Notes under the pieces: model-generated
The model's database searches: none
Told to the model about the DNA's origin: nothing
Seen by the model: the letters and a program-made list of their open reading frames with translations, nothing else
From: UBA668 sp040081465
Lineage (GTDB): Bacteria; Actinomycetota; Acidimicrobiia; Acidimicrobiales; Ilumatobacteraceae
Assembly (NCBI GenBank): GCA_040081465.1
Contig: JBEBGL010000001.1
Coordinates: 310,001-374,000, forward strand
DNA: 64,000 nt
Direction of reading: 5' to 3'
Program-made: the position numbers and the translations under genes
Shown: piece after piece, positions 1-7,849 of the stretch
Layout of the letters: each line of letters opens with the position of its first letter
Numbering within the stretch: position 1 is the first letter of the stretch

Positions 1-351
1 GCCCGCTGAATCGGTGTTGTTCTTGAACAGGTAGATGGTGCCGCGAATGCCCTCTTCCTTCAGCCGTTGCTCGGCCGATTGCAGAAGGCTTTCCAGAATG
101 CGCTCGCCCGCCTTGTCGTGCACGACCAAGTCGTAGAGGCTGTCGCACTCGGGTGTTGCGTACTCCGGATGCGAGCCGACGTCGAGATAAAGCCGCGCCC
201 CGTTCTGCAGGAACACGTTGCTGCTGCGCCCCCAGCTGACGACACGGCGAAAGAGGTAACGGGCAACCTCATCGGGGCTCAGCCGTCGCTGACCGCGCAA
301 GGTGCAGGTGACGCCGTACTCGTTCTCGAGTCCGAAGATGCGCCGCTCCAT
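1..351 (-). CDS. pafA: Pup-protein ligase PafA, N-terminal part (cut by window edge)
   Basis: This is the first 117 codons of PafA; the rest lies beyond base 1. PafA uses ATP to join the C-terminal Glu of Pup to substrate lysines. Visible features are the N-terminal ENEYG motif (catalytic-region Glu9), the SPDEVARYLFRRVVSWGR block, LYLDVGSHPEYATPEC, and the LFKNNTDSAG stretch where the window cuts it. These separate it from the paralogue Dop further upstream. The ATG at 351 is preceded by TACGGT six bases away, which fits a leaderless transcript. It is the last visible gene of the proteasome locus, beyond pxpC and a large inverted repeat. Confidence 0.95.
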   Translation of the reverse strand, partial: MERRIFGLENEYGVTCTLRGQRRLSPDEVARYLFRRVVSWGRSSNVFLQNGARLYLDVGSHPEYATPECDSLYDLVVHDKAGERILESLLQSAEQRLKEEGIRGTIYLFKNNTDSAG

Positions 352-357
352 GCGCGC

Positions 358-363
358 ACCGTA
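358..363 (-). promoter_or_regulatory. Putative -10 box (TACGGT) of pafA
   Basis: TACGGT lies six bases upstream of the pafA ATG. With the usual 6-8 nt from -10 box to transcription start, the mRNA would begin at or next to the start codon. No Shine-Dalgarno sequence is visible. It implies that pafA has its own promoter rather than relying only on read-through from pxpC. Confidence 0.55.
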
Positions 364-397
364 GCGGACGCCGAGCGCCAGCGGTGGGCGTTGTTCT

Positions 398-468
398 GTC
401 GAGTGTTTCCTGCAGCTCCGGCGGGCGTCGAGTGTTTCGTGCCCGTGTGCGGGTAGGAAACACTCGAC
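398..468 (-). repeat. Three-armed inverted repeat between pxpC and pafA
   Basis: Two plus-strand copies of GTCGAGTGTTTC (398-409, extending to CCT at 411; and 427-438) face one inverted copy, AGGAAACACTCGAC (455-468), which abuts the pxpC stop codon. In pxpC read-through RNA the single arm could pair with the nearer copy (12 bp, with an inner CCCG/CGGG stem in the loop) or with the farther copy (14 bp). The two pairings exclude each other. There is no U-tract, so it is not a classical intrinsic terminator. Confidence 0.8.
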
Positions 469-1212
469 TCAGTGCCTGGCGTGAAAGCGGAGTTCGGTCC
501 CCACCGCGGCTTGGGCGATGTGGTGCACGTCGGAGGGGTCGACGACCCCGATCACCGGGTAGCCGCCGGTCGTTGGATGGTCGGCCAACATCACGATCGG
601 CTGGCCGTCGGGTGGCACTTGTATCGCACCCTCGACCAATCCTTCCGACGGCAGTTCGCCAGCGGGGGCTCGCTCGAGCGTCGGCCCGCGAAGTCGGGCG
701 CCGACGCGACTTGTGTCGACCACCAGATAAGCCGACGAGCACAGCGTCGGCCACGCATCATCCACGAACCAGTGGGCTCTCGGTCCGGGCCACACGCCGA
801 CGGTCGTCACAGGGGTCGACCGCGGCACCGACTCGGCGACGGGCTGGGCGACCGCAGTGGCACCGCGCACGGCGATGTACACGCGGGCTCCGTCGAGCAG
901 GCGCCCAACGCGCAGCGTGCAACCTGGGGGCATCACCGACACACTCCCCCAGCCGACCGGTGGTCCGTCCTTCACGCTGATGTCGGCGACCGCGCCTGTG
1001 ATCGCGATTGCGGTCGACTCGATGAAGTGCAGCGCGAGTCCACCGGAGCTTTCGTACGCGGGTGCAGTCGTGTCGTTGCCGACGAGTCGATTGCCGAGGG
1101 CCAGCGAGTCAAGATCGACGGCTCCCCCACGGCTGCGGCCCAACCACATCTGACCTTGGCGTCCGCGGTCGACAAGGGCGCCAGCAATCCCCCACGACTG
1201 GACCGTGATCAT
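469..1212 (-). CDS. pxpC: 5-oxoprolinase subunit C
   Basis: PxpC is the KipA/AHS2-type carboxyltransferase-fold subunit of the prokaryotic ATP-dependent 5-oxoprolinase, which opens 5-oxoproline to glutamate. The N-terminus MITVQSWGIAGALVDRGR with RSRGGAVDLDSLALGNRLVGN and the C-terminal segments MLADHPTTGGYP and VIGVVDPSD are typical. At 247 residues it is somewhat shorter than many homologues (about 280-310). Its ATG overlaps the pxpB stop by four bases (ATGA), so the two are translationally coupled. The stop codon is followed at once by the inverted repeat before pafA. Confidence 0.92.
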   Translation of the reverse strand: MITVQSWGIAGALVDRGRQGQMWLGRSRGGAVDLDSLALGNRLVGNDTTAPAYESSGGLALHFIESTAIAITGAVADISVKDGPPVGWGSVSVMPPGCTLRVGRLLDGARVYIAVRGATAVAQPVAESVPRSTPVTTVGVWPGPRAHWFVDDAWPTLCSSAYLVVDTSRVGARLRGPTLERAPAGELPSEGLVEGAIQVPPDGQPIVMLADHPTTGGYPVIGVVDPSDVHHIAQAAVGTELRFHARH

Positions 1213-1802
1213 CGGGACCTGAACTTCACGCGCGTGCCAGGCGGTAGCAACGCCGGCGGATCACGATCGTCGCTCCACATGACCGCGTCGGTGCGGCCCA
1301 GTAGATGCCAACCGCCAGGACTTTCCCGCGGGTAGACCGCGCTGAACTCCGCAGCAATCGCAACGCTTCCCGCTGGGACGCGGGTTCGTGGCGTGTCGCG
1401 TCGCGGCAACATCAGACGCGCATCGAGCCCGGTCAGGTAGCTGAAGCCAGGCATGAAGCCGCAGAACGCGACGACGTACTCGGCGGCACTGTGAATAGTC
1501 ACGACCTCGTTGCGCGACATGCCCAACGTTGCGGCCACTCCCGACAGGTCATCACCGTCGTACACAACGTCGATCGTCACCAGATCGCCGATCGCCGATG
1601 CACTCATCGCCGGTAACGGATGCCGCAACCATTCGCGGTCGAACGATGCGTCGTGCACGACCAACACTGTGCGCGCTGCCGGTACGACGTCGATGATGCC
1701 TGGTTGACGTGCCGCTCGCCACGCAGTCGCAGTCGACATGACCTCCGCTAGCGAGTCGAACTCGGCCAAGACCGCTCGCGGGCCGTATGGCAGAAGGTTC
1801 AC
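1209..1802 (-). CDS. pxpB: 5-oxoprolinase subunit B
   Basis: PxpB is the KipI/AHS1-type subunit that pairs with PxpC in the 5-oxoprolinase complex. Family motifs are clear: FCGFMPGFSYLTGL, PRTRVPAGSVAIA and YPRESPGGWHLLGRT. Its length of 197 residues is normal for the family. Translation starts at GTG 1802, which overlaps the pxpA stop as GTGA, and the end overlaps pxpC as ATGA. Some KipI proteins inhibit a sporulation kinase in Bacillus. The full ABC set here favours the 5-oxoprolinase role. Confidence 0.92.
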   Translation of the reverse strand: MNLLPYGPRAVLAEFDSLAEVMSTATAWRAARQPGIIDVVPAARTVLVVHDASFDREWLRHPLPAMSASAIGDLVTIDVVYDGDDLSGVAATLGMSRNEVVTIHSAAEYVVAFCGFMPGFSYLTGLDARLMLPRRDTPRTRVPAGSVAIAAEFSAVYPRESPGGWHLLGRTDAVMWSDDRDPPALLPPGTRVKFRSR

Positions 1803-2530
1803 TGCACGAACGAGCGCAGGTCGTAACCATTCTCGGTGAGCAACTTGGCCACCGCGTTAACGATCGCAACCGCACCGGGCGTGTCGCTGTGAACGCAAAC
1901 CGATTCGGCGCCGGCGTTGGCGAGTGTCAGCGCCTGTTTCGCGGCTGCCACCGGATCGGTGATTAGCGCGCCCGGCTGTGTACGCGGAACAAGCCGACCC
2001 TCGGGCGTGTATGCGCGGTCGGCGAAGCCTTCAACGACGAATCGCACACCCGCTGCTTCGCATGCGCGCCTCACCGCCGAATGCGGCAGCCCCAGCATCG
2101 GAAGCTGCGCGTCGTAGAGGCGCACCGCCTCGACCACGGCCGCGGCTTGGCCGTCGTGCTCGGCGATCGTGTTGTACAGCGCGCCGTGTGGCTTTACGTA
2201 ACGCACTCGCGATCCGTTGGTGCGAGCGAATGCGTCGAGTGCACCGAGTTGATACACGACGGCATCAGTGAGCTCGCTCGCCTTCATGTCCATGAAGCGG
2301 CGTCCGAAGCCCGCCAGGTCGGGGTAGCTGACCTGCGCACCAATCGCACAGTTGTGTTGTCGCGCCAACTCGCACGTGCGTCGCATGATCGACGGGTCGC
2401 CGGCGTGGAACCCACACGCGACGTTCACCGACGTGAGAAGAGGCATCAACTCTTCGTCGGGACCGCCCGGCCACGCCCCAAATCCCTCACCGACATCGCT
2501 GTTCAGATCAACGCCGCGCGACTGCGACAC
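1799..2530 (-). CDS. pxpA: 5-oxoprolinase subunit A (LamB/YcsF family)
   Basis: PxpA is the LamB/YcsF-family subunit thought to phosphorylate or hydrolyse 5-oxoproline with PxpBC. Diagnostic blocks are LNSDVGEGFGAWPGG near residue 10, VNVACGFHAGDP, GAQVSYPDLAGFGRR and YVKPHGALYN. The 243-residue length is typical. The GTG start at 2530 lies three bases after the prcA stop, placing the gene in the proteasome transcript. It overlaps pxpB by four bases. The unusual point is location: this metabolic gene sits between the proteasome core subunits and pafA. Confidence 0.93.
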   Translation of the reverse strand: MSQSRGVDLNSDVGEGFGAWPGGPDEELMPLLTSVNVACGFHAGDPSIMRRTCELARQHNCAIGAQVSYPDLAGFGRRFMDMKASELTDAVVYQLGALDAFARTNGSRVRYVKPHGALYNTIAEHDGQAAAVVEAVRLYDAQLPMLGLPHSAVRRACEAAGVRFVVEGFADRAYTPEGRLVPRTQPGALITDPVAAAKQALTLANAGAESVCVHSDTPGAVAIVNAVAKLLTENGYDLRSFVQ

Positions 2531-2533
2531 GCT

Positions 2534-3214
2534 TCAGCCGACCAGAGCAACGGCAACCGCGTCGTCGGAGAGCCGACGGAAGCAACGGCGACCGGCGTTG
2601 CGGCAGAGCAACGCCACCTCGAGATCGTTGGCCGACAGAGTTCGCTCGCTGCCAGCAAGAGCCGTCGTCGCCATTCGCACGGCTGCTTCAAGCGTCTGCC
2701 CGTCGGCGAAGTGTTCCTTCATATAGGCGCCGAGGGTTTCTGAGTCGCCACCGAGAACGGTGTAGTGGCGTTCGTCGACGACCGTGCCGTCGTACAGGAT
2801 GTGGAAGAGCTGATCGCCTTCCGGCGCGAGCCCGACTTCGGCGACGAGAATCTCGACCTCCATCGGCTTCATCTCGTGCGTGAAGATTTGTCCGAGGATC
2901 TGCGCGTAGTTGTTGGCCAGGCTGCGCGCATCGACGTCGTCGCGGCTGTACTGATAGCCCTTCAGATCGGCTGCACGAACACCCGCGACGCGTAGTTGAT
3001 CGAACTCGTTGTACTTGCCGACGCCAGCGAATGCGATGCGGTCGTAGATCTCGCTGATTTTGCGCAACGTATTGCTTGGGTTCTCCGCGACCAGCGCAAT
3101 GCCGTCGGCGTACCGAACGGCGACCAACGCACGACCACGAGCAATTCCTTTGCGCGCGTAGTCGGCGCGATCCTTCATCACCTGTTCTGGAGCTACATAA
3201 AAGGGCATCGTCAT
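2534..3214 (-). CDS. prcA: 20S proteasome alpha subunit
   Basis: PrcA forms the outer, gate-forming rings of the 20S core particle. The N-terminus (MPFYVAPEQVMKDRADYARKGIARGR) is the actinobacterial alpha-type extension that gates the pore; RALVAVRYADGIALVAEN and SEIYDRIAFAGVGKYNEFD follow. It has no catalytic N-terminal Thr, as expected for alpha subunits. It starts at ATG 3214, overlapping the prcB stop by four bases; a second ATG at 3208 is an alternative. The stop is three bases from pxpA. Length is 226 residues, close to the actinobacterial norm of about 240. Confidence 0.96.
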   Translation of the reverse strand: MTMPFYVAPEQVMKDRADYARKGIARGRALVAVRYADGIALVAENPSNTLRKISEIYDRIAFAGVGKYNEFDQLRVAGVRAADLKGYQYSRDDVDARSLANNYAQILGQIFTHEMKPMEVEILVAEVGLAPEGDQLFHILYDGTVVDERHYTVLGGDSETLGAYMKEHFADGQTLEAAVRMATTALAGSERTLSANDLEVALLCRNAGRRCFRRLSDDAVAVALVG

Positions 3215-3993
3215 CGTGAACGCACCTCAGTGGCAATCGATTCGAAGACGGTGGCCAGCTCGCTGTCGGCGACTTGTGTCCAGCCGGCGGACGTGATGGT
3301 GGCAACCATCGGGTAAATGCCGCGCAACGCGTCGGGGCCGCCGGTTGCGGAGTCGGCGTCGGCCGCTTCCCATAGACCGCGACATGCCAGCGCGACGGCG
3401 GCGGCACGATCGAGCGAATCGCGCCAGCCAATTTTGATGACAGTGCCAGCGTGCAACATGCCGGAACCGGTTGCGATGTAGTCCTTCTCTTCGTAGCGAC
3501 CGCCGGTGACGTCGTACGCGAACAGGCGCCCGTTACCGCGGCGCACGTCGAAGCCAGCGAAGATCGGCACAACGACAAGACCTTGCATGGCTGATGGCAG
3601 GTTGCCGCGCACCATCATGCTGAGCTGATTGGCCTTGCCTTCCAAGCTGAGCGAGCTGCCTTCGACCTTTTCGTAGTGCTCGAGCTGCAACTGGAACAGC
3701 TTCACCATTTCCATGGACGGGCCGGCCGCGCCAGCGATCGCCACACCGCTGAACTCGTCGGCTTGCACCACTTTCTCCATGCCGCGGTGACTGATCAGGT
3801 TGCCGCTGGTGGCACGGCGATCACCGGCCATGACGACGCCCTCGCCGTAACGCAGCGCGACGCAGGTAGTCGCGTGCGGCACCGACAAGTCGCCTGCCAC
3901 ATCGCTGTGCGAGGGCCCTAGACCGACACGCTTCAGCAGTTCGGGGAAGCTGGAACCGGGATCTGTGCCTGGCTGGAACATGGGCATCGACAT
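3211..3993 (-). CDS. prcB: 20S proteasome beta subunit (catalytic)
   Basis: PrcB carries the proteolytic sites of the core particle. It is made with a propeptide of about 41 residues; processing before Thr42 in the HATTCVALRYG context should expose the nucleophilic threonine. VVMAGDRRATSGN follows, as in mycobacterial PrcB, and QLELEHYEK-type helix residues appear near residue 110. It lies four bases downstream of the pup stop and overlaps prcA by four bases, giving the standard pup-prcB-prcA order. Length is 260 residues including the propeptide. Confidence 0.96.
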   Translation of the reverse strand: MSMPMFQPGTDPGSSFPELLKRVGLGPSHSDVAGDLSVPHATTCVALRYGEGVVMAGDRRATSGNLISHRGMEKVVQADEFSGVAIAGAAGPSMEMVKLFQLQLEHYEKVEGSSLSLEGKANQLSMMVRGNLPSAMQGLVVVPIFAGFDVRRGNGRLFAYDVTGGRYEEKDYIATGSGMLHAGTVIKIGWRDSLDRAAAVALACRGLWEAADADSATGGPDALRGIYPMVATITSAGWTQVADSELATVFESIATEVRSR

Positions 3994-3997
3994 GCGG

Positions 3998-4192
3998 CTA
4001 CTGGCCGCCCTTTTGCACGTACGACTTCACGAAGTCCTCAGCGTTGGTTTCCAGTACGCCATCGATCTCGTCGAGCAGGTCGTCGAGTTCCGCCTTCAGC
4101 TTGTCGCCCGTCGCAGCGACGGCCGGAGCTTCCTCGACGGTTTCGTCGGTGCGGCTCGGTGTCGGTTTCTGCTTTTGCGTTCGCTCAGCCAT
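3998..4192 (-). CDS. pup: Prokaryotic ubiquitin-like protein Pup
   Basis: Pup is the 64-residue modifier attached to lysines to send proteins to the Mpa/ARC-proteasome. It is low in complexity and acidic in the middle (LKAELDDLLDEIDGVLETN, the coiled-coil-forming ARC-binding part). It ends KGGQ, so Dop must deamidate the terminal Gln to Glu before PafA can use it. The start at ATG 4192 is fixed by a GGAGG Shine-Dalgarno eight bases upstream; an earlier in-frame ATG at 4228 would overlap dop and lacks this support. The gene is followed after four bases by prcB. Confidence 0.95.
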   Translation of the reverse strand: MAERTQKQKPTPSRTDETVEEAPAVAATGDKLKAELDDLLDEIDGVLETNAEDFVKSYVQKGGQ

Positions 4193-4200
4193 TGGTGATT

Positions 4201-4205
4201 CCTCC
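4201..4205 (-). promoter_or_regulatory. Shine-Dalgarno site deciding the pup start
   Basis: GGAGG eight bases upstream of ATG 4192 is one of the strongest ribosome binding sites in the window. It supports the 64-residue form of Pup over a 76-residue form. A strong site fits the need for abundant Pup. Confidence 0.75.
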
Positions 4206-4220
4206 GCTGTCGTTCTAGAT

Positions 4221-5717
4221 CTAGGCACCCAACCGGGCCAACAGCTCAGCTGGAGTGTCGCTCTCGTCGATCAAGCTAGCGACCGATTCTGCCGTACCGC
4301 GCAGCGGCTCCATCATCGGCACCCTACGCAAGGGATCGCGGCCGAGGTCGAACACCAGGCTGTCCCAGTTGGCGGCAACGATGTGCTCTGGCCATTTCGC
4401 TAGGCAACGACCGCGAAAGTAGGCCCGTGTCGTGGTGGGTGGGTTGGTCATTGCCGCCTCGACGTCGGCCGGGTCGACCAGAGTGTCGAGCCCGACGCGC
4501 AACGCAAGGCAGCGATCGCTACGCAGGTCGTGGTACTGCAGATCGAGCGCCTTCAAACGCGAGTCGCCCGGTCGCACATCGTGGCGAGCCGCGTACGCCT
4601 GCACGAGTCGACGCTTCGCCACCCAGTCGACCTGATGCGCGACCGACTCGGGATCGTGTTCCAAGCCGGTGAGTACCGACTCCCATTTCTCAAGAACGTC
4701 GCGGCCGACTGCCTCGTCGACAGCAGCAAGGCCGTGGACCTGCTCGTACTTGTGCGCACGCTCAAGCAACCCCCACTGCAGTTCGAGCGCTGTTACTCGT
4801 CGGCCGTCACGCAGCAGAATTGTTCGTTGCAGCGACGGGTCTTGGCTGACCTGGCGAATCGCGGCGACCGGATTCGCTAGCGCGAAGTCGTCGCCGAGCA
4901 CATCGTCCTCAATCATGGCCAGCACAATCGCGGTAGCTCCCACCTTCAACAGCGTCGCGGTCTCGCTCATGTTCGCGTCGCCGACGATTACGTGCAGTCG
5001 GCGGTACTTGTCGGGGTCGCAGTGCGGTTCGTCGCGCGTGTTGACGATCGGTCGCTTCAGCGTCGTTTCCAGTCCGACCTCTTCCTCGAAGAAGTCGGCG
5101 CGCTGGCTGATCTGGAACGGCACATCTGCCGCGGTCGCACCGGATAGTTCGCAGCCAACTTTGCCAGCGCCGATCACGATCTGGCGCGTGACGAAATGCG
5201 GCGTCACTTGATGGACGATGCGACTGAAGGGAACTTCACGCGCCATCAAGTAGTTCTCGTGGCAGCCGTAGCTGTTGCCCTTGCCGTCGGAGTTGTTCTT
5301 GTGACACAAGATCTCCGCGCCCTCCGGCAACATCGAGGCTGCAGCCTTCATGCTGGCGCGAACGATCTCTTCCGCTGCACGATCAAAGATCAATGCCTCA
5401 CGCGCGGTCAGGCACTCGGGAGTGCTGATTTCAGGGTGAGCATGGTCGACGTAATAGCGAGCGCCGTTGGTGAGCACTGCGTTGACGAGGTGTGTTTCGA
5501 TCTCGGGCGCCAGCAAATCGTCGACGCTGAACCCACGCGCATCCATGCCCGGATGCTCGTCTTCGAAGTCCCAGCCAACCTTGCGACTGTTCGCCGACAG
5601 GTAGGCGTTGATCAGCATCGACGACGCAGCGACCGGATTGCCGACGGCATCGCTTACGGGGCCGCGCACGAAAATGCCGTACTCGGTCTCGATGCCGCAG
5701 ACCTTCGGGATCGCCAT
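4221..5717 (-). CDS. dop: Deamidase/depupylase Dop
   Basis: Dop converts Pup-Gln to Pup-Glu and removes Pup from substrates; it has the glutamine-synthetase-like fold of PafA. Motifs are GIETEYGIFVRG at the N-terminus, ARYYVDHAHPEISTPEC, LCHKNNSDGKGNSYGCHENY, and TRDEPHCDPDKYRRLHVI. Its 498-residue length is typical. ATG 5717 lies 17 bases after the arc stop, and TACCTT stands six bases before it, so an internal leaderless promoter is possible. pup follows downstream. Confidence 0.96.
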   Translation of the reverse strand: MAIPKVCGIETEYGIFVRGPVSDAVGNPVAASSMLINAYLSANSRKVGWDFEDEHPGMDARGFSVDDLLAPEIETHLVNAVLTNGARYYVDHAHPEISTPECLTAREALIFDRAAEEIVRASMKAAASMLPEGAEILCHKNNSDGKGNSYGCHENYLMAREVPFSRIVHQVTPHFVTRQIVIGAGKVGCELSGATAADVPFQISQRADFFEEEVGLETTLKRPIVNTRDEPHCDPDKYRRLHVIVGDANMSETATLLKVGATAIVLAMIEDDVLGDDFALANPVAAIRQVSQDPSLQRTILLRDGRRVTALELQWGLLERAHKYEQVHGLAAVDEAVGRDVLEKWESVLTGLEHDPESVAHQVDWVAKRRLVQAYAARHDVRPGDSRLKALDLQYHDLRSDRCLALRVGLDTLVDPADVEAAMTNPPTTTRAYFRGRCLAKWPEHIVAANWDSLVFDLGRDPLRRVPMMEPLRGTAESVASLIDESDTPAELLARLGA

Positions 5718-5723
5718 GGCTTT

Positions 5724-5729
5724 AAGGTA
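5724..5729 (-). promoter_or_regulatory. Putative -10 box (TACCTT) of dop
   Basis: TACCTT lies six bases before the dop ATG inside the 17-base arc-dop gap. This spacing would give a leaderless dop mRNA in addition to any read-through from arc. No Shine-Dalgarno sequence is visible. Confidence 0.45.
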
Positions 5730-5734
5730 CCCGG

Positions 5735-7450
5735 CTACAGGTACTGGCCAGTCCCCACCCGTTCGATCGCACGACCGCCCTCCCGAGCTTGCTGTTCCTG
5801 GCCCTTGGTCAGCGTGCGGATGAAGACGATGCGCTCGCCCTTCTTGCCGCTGATCTTCGCCCAGTCGTCGGGGTTCGTCGTGTTGGGCAGGTCTTCGTGT
5901 TCCTTGTATTCCTGGCGGATGCTGTCGAGCAGGTCTTGCAGGCCGACACCGCGTTCGCCGCCGGCGATCACGCGCTTGATGGCCAACTTCTTTGCGCGGC
6001 GCACAATGTTCTCGATCATGGCGCCGGACGAAAAGTCCTTGTAGTACAGGGTTTCCTTGTCGCCATTCTGGTAGGTGACCTCGAGGAACTGATTGGCCGC
6101 GTCGGCGCGGTACATCGCCTCGACGGTCTGCTCGATCATCTCGGGCACATTCGCACCAGCAGCGATCGGGATTTCGTCGGTCAGGTATTGGCTGAAGATC
6201 TGAATCGCGGCGACATCGTTCGGCCGCTCGATCTTGATCTTCACGTCGAGGCGACCCGGACGCAGGATGGCCGGGTCGATCAGGTCTTCGCGGTTGGTCG
6301 CACCAATGACGATGACGTTGCGCAATCCCTCGACACCATCAATCTCGGCGAGCAACTGCGGCACGATCGTGCTCTCCATGTCGGACGAGATGCCTGAGCC
6401 TCGTGTGCGGAACATGGAGTCCATCTCGTCGAAGAACACGATGACCGGCCAACCCTCTTCGCTCTTCTCACGCGCGCGCTGGAAGACGAGACGAATCTGT
6501 CGTTCGGTTTCGCCGACATACTTGTTGAGCAGCTCTGGGCCCTTGATGTTGATGAAATAGCTTCGGCCCTTCTCGCCACCGGTCTTCTCCGCAACCTTTT
6601 TCGCAAGTGAGTTGGCGACTGCTTTGGCAATCAGCGTCTTACCGCAACCTGGTGGGCCGTAGAGCAGGATGCCCTTCGGCGCGGGCAGTTGATGCTCGGC
6701 GAACAAATCGGCGTAGAGGAATGGCAACTCGACTGCGTCGGCGATCTGCTCGATCTGTTCGTCGAGCCCACCGATGTCGGCGTACGAGATGTCGGGCACT
6801 TCTTCGAGCAGCAGATCTTCCACCTCTGGCCGCGGCAACTTCTCGAGCAACATGTTGCTGCGCATGTCGAGTCGCATGCTGTCGCCGCTGCGCAGATGCA
6901 CACCGCGAAGCGCGTCGGCGAGTTCACACACTCGCTCTTCGTCAGCGCGACCGACCACAAGTGCGCGCACTCCATCGTCGAGCAGCTCTTTGATCGTCAC
7001 GACTTCACCCGTGATCTCAGGCCGCCGCGCTTGCACAACGTTGAAGCTTTCGTTCAGTACGACTTCCGAGCCGCGATCGACTTCCTCGTGGTCGATTTCG
7101 GGGTGTAGCGAGACTCGCATCTTGCGGCCACCGGTGAGCACGTCGACCGTTCCGTCGTCGTTCTTGCCGACGATGACGCCGTAAGCCGAGGGTGGCTGCG
7201 TCAGCTTCTCGACTTCCTCGCGCAGGGCCGAGATGTGGTCGCGGGCTTCACGAAGGGTGTAGCTGAGCTTCTCGTTTTGCGACACCGCGTGGGCTAGTTG
7301 GCCTTTGGTTTCCAGCAGACGCTCCTCAAGGGCGCGCTGGCGCTTGGGGCCGTCGGCGAGCTTCTGGCGCAGCTGTTCGATCTCGTCGGCGAGCACGACC
7401 GCCTGCGCCTGCAGCACCGCCATCGACTCGTCTTGGTCGCCCTGACTCAT
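5735..7450 (-). CDS. arc: Proteasome-associated AAA+ ATPase ARC/Mpa
   Basis: This hexameric ATPase recognises Pup, unfolds the pupylated protein and feeds it into the 20S core. In order it has an N-terminal coiled coil (about residues 10-85), OB-fold interdomain (about 90-215), and one AAA+ module with Walker A GPPGCGKT at 265-272, Walker B VIVFFDEMD, and an arginine-finger region. It ends GTGQYL; the penultimate Tyr in the QYL tail docks into the PrcA ring and opens the gate. Length is 571 residues. The ATG has TAGCTT six bases upstream, suggesting the operon starts here. Confidence 0.96.
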   Translation of the reverse strand: MSQGDQDESMAVLQAQAVVLADEIEQLRQKLADGPKRQRALEERLLETKGQLAHAVSQNEKLSYTLREARDHISALREEVEKLTQPPSAYGVIVGKNDDGTVDVLTGGRKMRVSLHPEIDHEEVDRGSEVVLNESFNVVQARRPEITGEVVTIKELLDDGVRALVVGRADEERVCELADALRGVHLRSGDSMRLDMRSNMLLEKLPRPEVEDLLLEEVPDISYADIGGLDEQIEQIADAVELPFLYADLFAEHQLPAPKGILLYGPPGCGKTLIAKAVANSLAKKVAEKTGGEKGRSYFINIKGPELLNKYVGETERQIRLVFQRAREKSEEGWPVIVFFDEMDSMFRTRGSGISSDMESTIVPQLLAEIDGVEGLRNVIVIGATNREDLIDPAILRPGRLDVKIKIERPNDVAAIQIFSQYLTDEIPIAAGANVPEMIEQTVEAMYRADAANQFLEVTYQNGDKETLYYKDFSSGAMIENIVRRAKKLAIKRVIAGGERGVGLQDLLDSIRQEYKEHEDLPNTTNPDDWAKISGKKGERIVFIRTLTKGQEQQAREGGRAIERVGTGQYL

Positions 7451-7456
7451 GTCTGG

Positions 7457-7462
7457 AAGCTA
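7457..7462 (-). promoter_or_regulatory. Putative -10 box (TAGCTT) of the arc operon
   Basis: TAGCTT lies six bases before the arc ATG, in the divergent region shared with the ferredoxin gene. It would give a leaderless mRNA for the Pup-proteasome operon. Confidence 0.5.
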
Positions 7463-7529
7463 CACCGACGAGGTACGTGACAGGCGGCGCATTGCGCATC
7501 GAAACCGTGTTCGCAGGGGCACCCACGGG

Positions 7530-7535
7530 TATGCT
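7530..7535 (+). promoter_or_regulatory. Putative -10 box (TATGCT) of the ferredoxin gene
   Basis: TATGCT would give a transcription start near 7542 and a leader of about 48 bases containing a hairpin and a Shine-Dalgarno sequence. No convincing -35 box is seen. Confidence 0.35.
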
Positions 7536-7546
7536 CAGCATTGTTC

Positions 7547-7568
7547 GGCCCTTCAATGCGGGAGGGCC
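7547..7568 (+). repeat. Short inverted repeat in the ferredoxin leader
   Basis: GGCCCT and AGGGCC form a perfect 6-bp inverted repeat around a 10-base loop, five bases before the GAGGAG ribosome binding site. It could be an operator or an RNA hairpin near the ribosome site. Confidence 0.5.
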
Positions 7569-7589
7569 AAATAGAGGAGCTTGAAGACA

Positions 7590-7835
7590 ATGAAGGTGTG
7601 GATCGACCAGGATCTGTGCACGGGCGACGGACTGTGCGAGGAAATTGCCCCCGACGTCTTCACATTGCTTGACGACGGCCTGGCCTACGTGCGCGAGGGC
7701 GACACGATTTACGCAACCGCCAAGGGCAACGCCCAAGGCGCCGACGGCATGGCCGGCTTCGCCGATGCCCGTCTAGACGCAGTGATTGAATCCGCCGAGG
7801 AATGCCCCGGCGAGTGCATCTTCATCGAGCCCTAG
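7590..7835 (+). CDS. Small ferredoxin, [3Fe-4S] type
   Basis: An 81-residue electron carrier. It begins MKVWIDQDLCTGDGLC and ends AEECPGECIFIEP. In the first cluster motif, an Asp stands where four-iron ferredoxins have the second Cys (CTGDGLC), and the distal Cys precedes Pro. That pattern is typical of single [3Fe-4S] ferredoxins that often serve cytochromes P450. The ATG at 7590 is chosen over the TTG at 7581 because GAGGAG at 7574-7579 is well placed for it. It is divergent from the proteasome operon; no P450 gene is in this window. Confidence 0.85.
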   Translation: MKVWIDQDLCTGDGLCEEIAPDVFTLLDDGLAYVREGDTIYATAKGNAQGADGMAGFADARLDAVIESAEECPGECIFIEP

Positions 7836-7849
7836 CTCGATAACGCTGG

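Noticed and set aside
472..1335. Long plus-strand open frame of 287 codons
   Set aside because: It is antisense to pxpC and pxpB, whose family motifs are clear; the frame is a high-GC shadow without recognisable protein features.
2688..3578. Minus-strand open frame of about 300 codons across prcA/prcB
   Set aside because: Wrong frame of two well-defined proteasome genes; composition is Arg/Ser-rich as expected of a shadow.
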